Below, one piece after another: positions 6,307 through 8,415 of a DNA stretch of 8,415 bases. The stretch comes from DASRHY01 sp046765875 (GTDB lineage: Bacteria > Actinomycetota > Actinomycetes > Propionibacteriales > Kribbellaceae). Below the pieces are notes generated by a model. The model saw only the letters and a list, made by a program, of their open reading frames with translations, ran no database searches and was not told the origin of the DNA. Location of the stretch: the NCBI GenBank assembly GCA_046765875.1, contig JBKPSJ010000049.1, forward strand, positions 1 to 8,415. The letters are read 5' to 3'. Position 1 is the first letter of the stretch; every line of letters starts with the position of its first letter. The position numbers and the translations under genes were made by a program.

Positions 6307-7055
6307 GCGCGCCAGAGCACGACCGCGCCGCTCTCGGAGCGTACGCGCTGGGAGCGCTCGACCCGGACGAGGCCCGGGCCGTGGACGAGCACCTGGCCGG
6401 CTGTGCGGACTGCCGTGCCGAGGTCGCCGAGCTCAACGAGTTGCACGCGATGCTCGGCGAGGTGCCGCCGGAGGCGTTCCTGGACGGCCCGCCCGAGGAC
6501 GGCGACCTGCTGCTACAGCGCACGCTGCGTCAGGTCCGGTCCGAGCGACAGGAACGCATCGAGCTGGCCGCTCCCGAACCGGGGCCGAGCCGGTGGACGG
6601 AGCCGCCGGCCACCCGGACCGGTCGTGGCCGGCGCGCGCTGGTCCTGGTCGCGGCGGCGCTGGCCCTGATCGCGGGTGCCGGTGTCGTCGGCGGCCTCAT
6701 CGGCCGCCAGACCGTGCAGCCGGTCGCGGTCCAGCCTCCGCCGATCGCCGGCACGAGGAACGTCAAGGCAACAGACCCGGGCGGTACAGCGATCAGCGCG
6801 ACGCTGGTTCCGAAGCAAGGCTGGGTGACGGTGCACGTCGACGTGCGCAACCTTCCGGTGGGGGCCCAGTGCGAACTCCGGGTGGTCGACAAGTCCGGAA
6901 AGTTCATGGTCGCCGGTAGCTGGCTGGTATCGGAGAAGACCGCCAAGGCCGGCAGCATCCTCGACGGCAGCGCTCTGATCCCGATCGACCAGGTGAAGTC
7001 GATCGACGTCTACACGCTCCAGGGCAAACGGATGGTGTCAGTTTCGGCGCTCTGA
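6303..7055 (+). CDS. Membrane-anchored zinc-binding anti-sigma factor (ZAS type, RslA/RskA-like)
   Basis: It is predicted to hold the upstream sigma factor inactive at the membrane. The 250-residue protein has an N-terminal anti-sigma domain with the HX3CX2C zinc motif, His30, Cys34 and Cys37 (DEHLAGCADC). A variable linker follows, then one membrane helix at about 111-134 (RRALVLVAAALALIAGAGVV...). The extracytoplasmic domain, about 150-250, resembles the C-terminal domain of RskA/RslA-type anti-sigmas and contains one cysteine, Cys190. In the mycobacterial relative RslA the zinc site is known to respond to oxidation; the same is an inference here. GGAGGTG lies about 5 nt before the ATG at 6303. 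The 4-bp overlap with the sigma gene implies translational coupling. The end of the gene is part of an imperfect direct repeat. It converges on the next gene with only 18 bp between the stop codons. Confidence 0.92.
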   Translation: MSAPEHDRAALGAYALGALDPDEARAVDEHLAGCADCRAEVAELNELHAMLGEVPPEAFLDGPPEDGDLLLQRTLRQVRSERQERIELAAPEPGPSRWTEPPATRTGRGRRALVLVAAALALIAGAGVVGGLIGRQTVQPVAVQPPPIAGTRNVKATDPGGTAISATLVPKQGWVTVHVDVRNLPVGAQCELRVVDKSGKFMVAGSWLVSEKTAKAGSILDGSALIPIDQVKSIDVYTLQGKRMVSVSAL

Positions 7056-7083
7056 CCAAGCCGATCGGCCAGGTCAAGTCGAT
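6971..7083 (+). repeat. Imperfect direct repeat across the end of the anti-sigma gene
   Basis: Copy one (6971-7003) and copy two (7048-7083) both start with CGCTCTGA and share a 23-nt block (6981-7003 and 7061-7083) with only two mismatches. Two nt versus five nt separate these parts. Copy one codes for the anti-sigma residues ALIPIDQVKSI. Copy two contains the anti-sigma stop codon in a shifted frame, and the stop codon of the convergent gene (7074-7076). It looks like a small tandem duplication that later diverged and fixed the ends of both genes. Confidence 0.6.
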
Positions 7084-8415
7084 GCGACCCGCCGGCGAGC
7101 TCGCAGCAGGCCGATCACGAGCACAGCCAGGGCCACCGCGTACGCCGCGAGGAAGCGGACGACCTGGTCCCCCGGCGCGCTCAACTGCTCGGTGACATGC
7201 AGGGACAGCACGATCGACATGACGATGTGTGTGACCGCCGCAACGGCCGCCGCCGTCGGCCACGCGCCTCGTCCGCCGAGCAAGGCCGGCAACACCGCGA
7301 GCGCCATCGCCCCGACCGGGTCCAACAGGATCGCGCCGCGGCCGACCTCCGGTACGCCCGCGAAGTCCAGCACGAGCATCACCGCGAGGCCCGCGACCAC
7401 CGCCCCTGTCGTCACCGCGTCCAGGCGTTGCCAGCGCGGGCCGCTCCGGGCGAGCACTCGGAGCCACCACACGGCGAGTCCGGTCACGGCCAGACCCAGC
7501 ACCAGCGTCACCGGCCAGCGGCCGTCGTCGGTGCTCTCCAGCCAGCCCTGGCCCACCGTCACCAGGCCCCAGATCGCGAAGTTGAGGCCGAGCCCCGCCG
7601 TCACACCCAGGGAGTACGCCGTCCACCCGGCCCGGCCGCCGGCGGTTCCCGGCTGCCGTAGCTTCGTAATCGCGAGGCTCGCAAGTGCGCCGAGAATGAC
7701 GCCGAACGATGCCAGCACGAACCCGTCGGTCCAAGCCCGGTCGACATTCGAGCCGTACGCGTACCACAGCCACTCGTTCTCGCTGCTCGGCAGATTCGCC
7801 ATCACGAGGACGAGTCCGCACAACGTCAGCAGGATCGCGATCAGCCACGACTTCCACCCTGCGGACAGGTCTTGCGCACCACCGCCCGCCGGTGTCGCGG
7901 CCACCCCGGCCGCTGCCAGACCCGTCGCAGCCGACGGGTCCGTCCCGGCGGCGGTATCACCCGCAGCGGCCGCCGACGAAACGGCCGGCGGCGATGTGCC
8001 CGGCGGCGACGAAGCGACCGGCGACCCAGCGACCGCCGACGAGGTGTCCGGCGATGCGACGGCCGTTAGCGATGTGGCCGGGGTCGGGGAGCCGCCAGAC
8101 GGTGGCGAGGACATCGGCCTTGATGGCTCGGCGTCGGCCGACGCGGAGGAGATGGCGGGGCTCATGGGCGATCCGAGAGTCCGGAGCCGGACCGGGATGG
8201 CGACGTCGCCGGTGGGCGCTTTCAGCACCACGGTTGCCTGCTCGTTGCCGGACTCCGGTGCGGTGGCGGTGATCCGGACGGCCGTACCCTCCTGCTCGAC
8301 GGTGACCCAGGCGGCCGAGCTGCGCGCCACGGCGGTCAGCGCGACGGGCGGACCGGACAGCACGACCGAAGCGACCGGCTCGGTGGGGTCAAGGTCCAGC
8401 TCGGCCGGGGTCACC
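7074..8415 (-). CDS. Unrecognised eight-TM membrane protein with Ig-like/BACON-like N-terminal module; N-terminus beyond window
   Basis: I do not recognise this family. 446 residues are visible from the edge to the TGA at 7074-7076. Residues 1-78 (VTPAELDLDP... to AIPVRLR) read as a beta-rich repeat with AAWVTVEQEGTAVRITATAP and a closing VVLKAPTGDVAIPVRL. This pattern resembles BACON or similar Ig-like domains. A low-complexity Ser/Pro/Ala linker spans about 80-185. Eight hydrophobic segments follow, at about 189-207, 231-250, 265-287, 301-321, 333-354, 362-380, 384-406 and 418-437, with a short basic tail (RARRR). The GTG at the very edge could be a start, but no upstream sequence can test it. 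The Ig-like module begins at once, so I think the protein continues beyond 8415. It converges on the anti-sigma gene, and nothing links their functions. The linker is usually taken as a spacer between soluble and membrane parts. Confidence 0.75.
   Translation of the reverse strand, partial: VTPAELDLDPTEPVASVVLSGPPVALTAVARSSAAWVTVEQEGTAVRITATAPESGNEQATVVLKAPTGDVAIPVRLRTLGSPMSPAISSASADAEPSRPMSSPPSGGSPTPATSLTAVASPDTSSAVAGSPVASSPPGTSPPAVSSAAAAGDTAAGTDPSAATGLAAAGVAATPAGGGAQDLSAGWKSWLIAILLTLCGLVLVMANLPSSENEWLWYAYGSNVDRAWTDGFVLASFGVILGALASLAITKLRQPGTAGGRAGWTAYSLGVTAGLGLNFAIWGLVTVGQGWLESTDDGRWPVTLVLGLAVTGLAVWWLRVLARSGPRWQRLDAVTTGAVVAGLAVMLVLDFAGVPEVGRGAILLDPVGAMALAVLPALLGGRGAWPTAAAVAAVTHIVMSIVLSLHVTEQLSAPGDQVVRFLAAYAVALAVLVIGLLRARRRVAST
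7990..8064 (-). repeat. Five degenerate 15-bp tandem units in the Ser/Pro linker coding region
   Basis: On the plus strand the block GGCGA or GCCGA recurs at 7990, 8005, 8020, 8035 and 8050, exactly every 15 bp. It encodes, on the minus strand, five-residue units with serine in the second place, for example GSPVA, SSPPG and TSPPA. The period keeps the reading frame, so copy number could change without breaking the gene. Confidence 0.6.

Noticed and set aside
7060..7069. GCCGATCGGC as a bidirectional terminator between the convergent genes
   Set aside because: It is a perfect 10-bp palindrome but leaves no adequate loop, and there is no U-run. It does not support a terminator call.

Overview
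The window is GC-rich, densely packed actinobacterial DNA. Frequent GTG starts, 1-4 bp gene overlaps and the gene families all point to a high-GC mycelial or Nocardioidales-type actinomycete (Kribbella-like is a guess, not demonstrated). Its core is an ergothioneine biosynthesis operon, egtA-egtB-egtC-egtD, on the minus strand (5419 down to 1151). The order is the same as in mycobacteria, and the stop and start codons overlap by 1-4 bp at every junction.

Layout. 1-1085 (minus): the N-terminal three quarters of a DHA2-type (EmrB/QacA, 14-TM) MFS transporter, cut by the window edge. It stands where egtE sits in mycobacteria. 1086-1150: a 65-bp gap with a good sigma-70-type promoter overlapped by a large AT-rich palindrome that looks like a repressor operator. 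1151-2137 egtD, 2134-2883 egtC, 2883-4211 egtB and 4208-5419 egtA (all minus). 5420-5757: a divergent regulatory region with a promoter for egtA that predicts an almost leaderless mRNA, and, on the plus strand, a sequence matching the SigL-type ECF promoter. 5758-6306 (plus): an ECF sigma factor of the mycobacterial SigL type. 6303-7055 (plus): its membrane-bound zinc anti-sigma factor (ZAS, RslA-like). 7074-8415 (minus): the C-terminal part of an unrecognised eight-TM protein with an Ig-like/BACON-like N-terminal module and a Pro/Ser/Ala linker, running off the right edge.

How it fits together. EgtD trimethylates histidine to hercynine. EgtA makes gamma-glutamylcysteine. EgtB joins the two oxidatively as a sulfoxide, and EgtC removes the glutamate. 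The final C-S lyase (EgtE) is not in the window and must lie beyond it or elsewhere. The divergent sigma/anti-sigma pair belongs to a family in which the zinc-binding anti-sigma can sense oxidation. A regulatory link to thiol protection is therefore attractive, but no SigL-type promoter was found facing egtA. The pair most clearly looks autoregulated.

Smaller signals are an imperfect direct repeat across the end of the anti-sigma gene, a 15-bp periodic coding repeat in the linker of the last gene, and several inverted repeats in the divergent promoter region.
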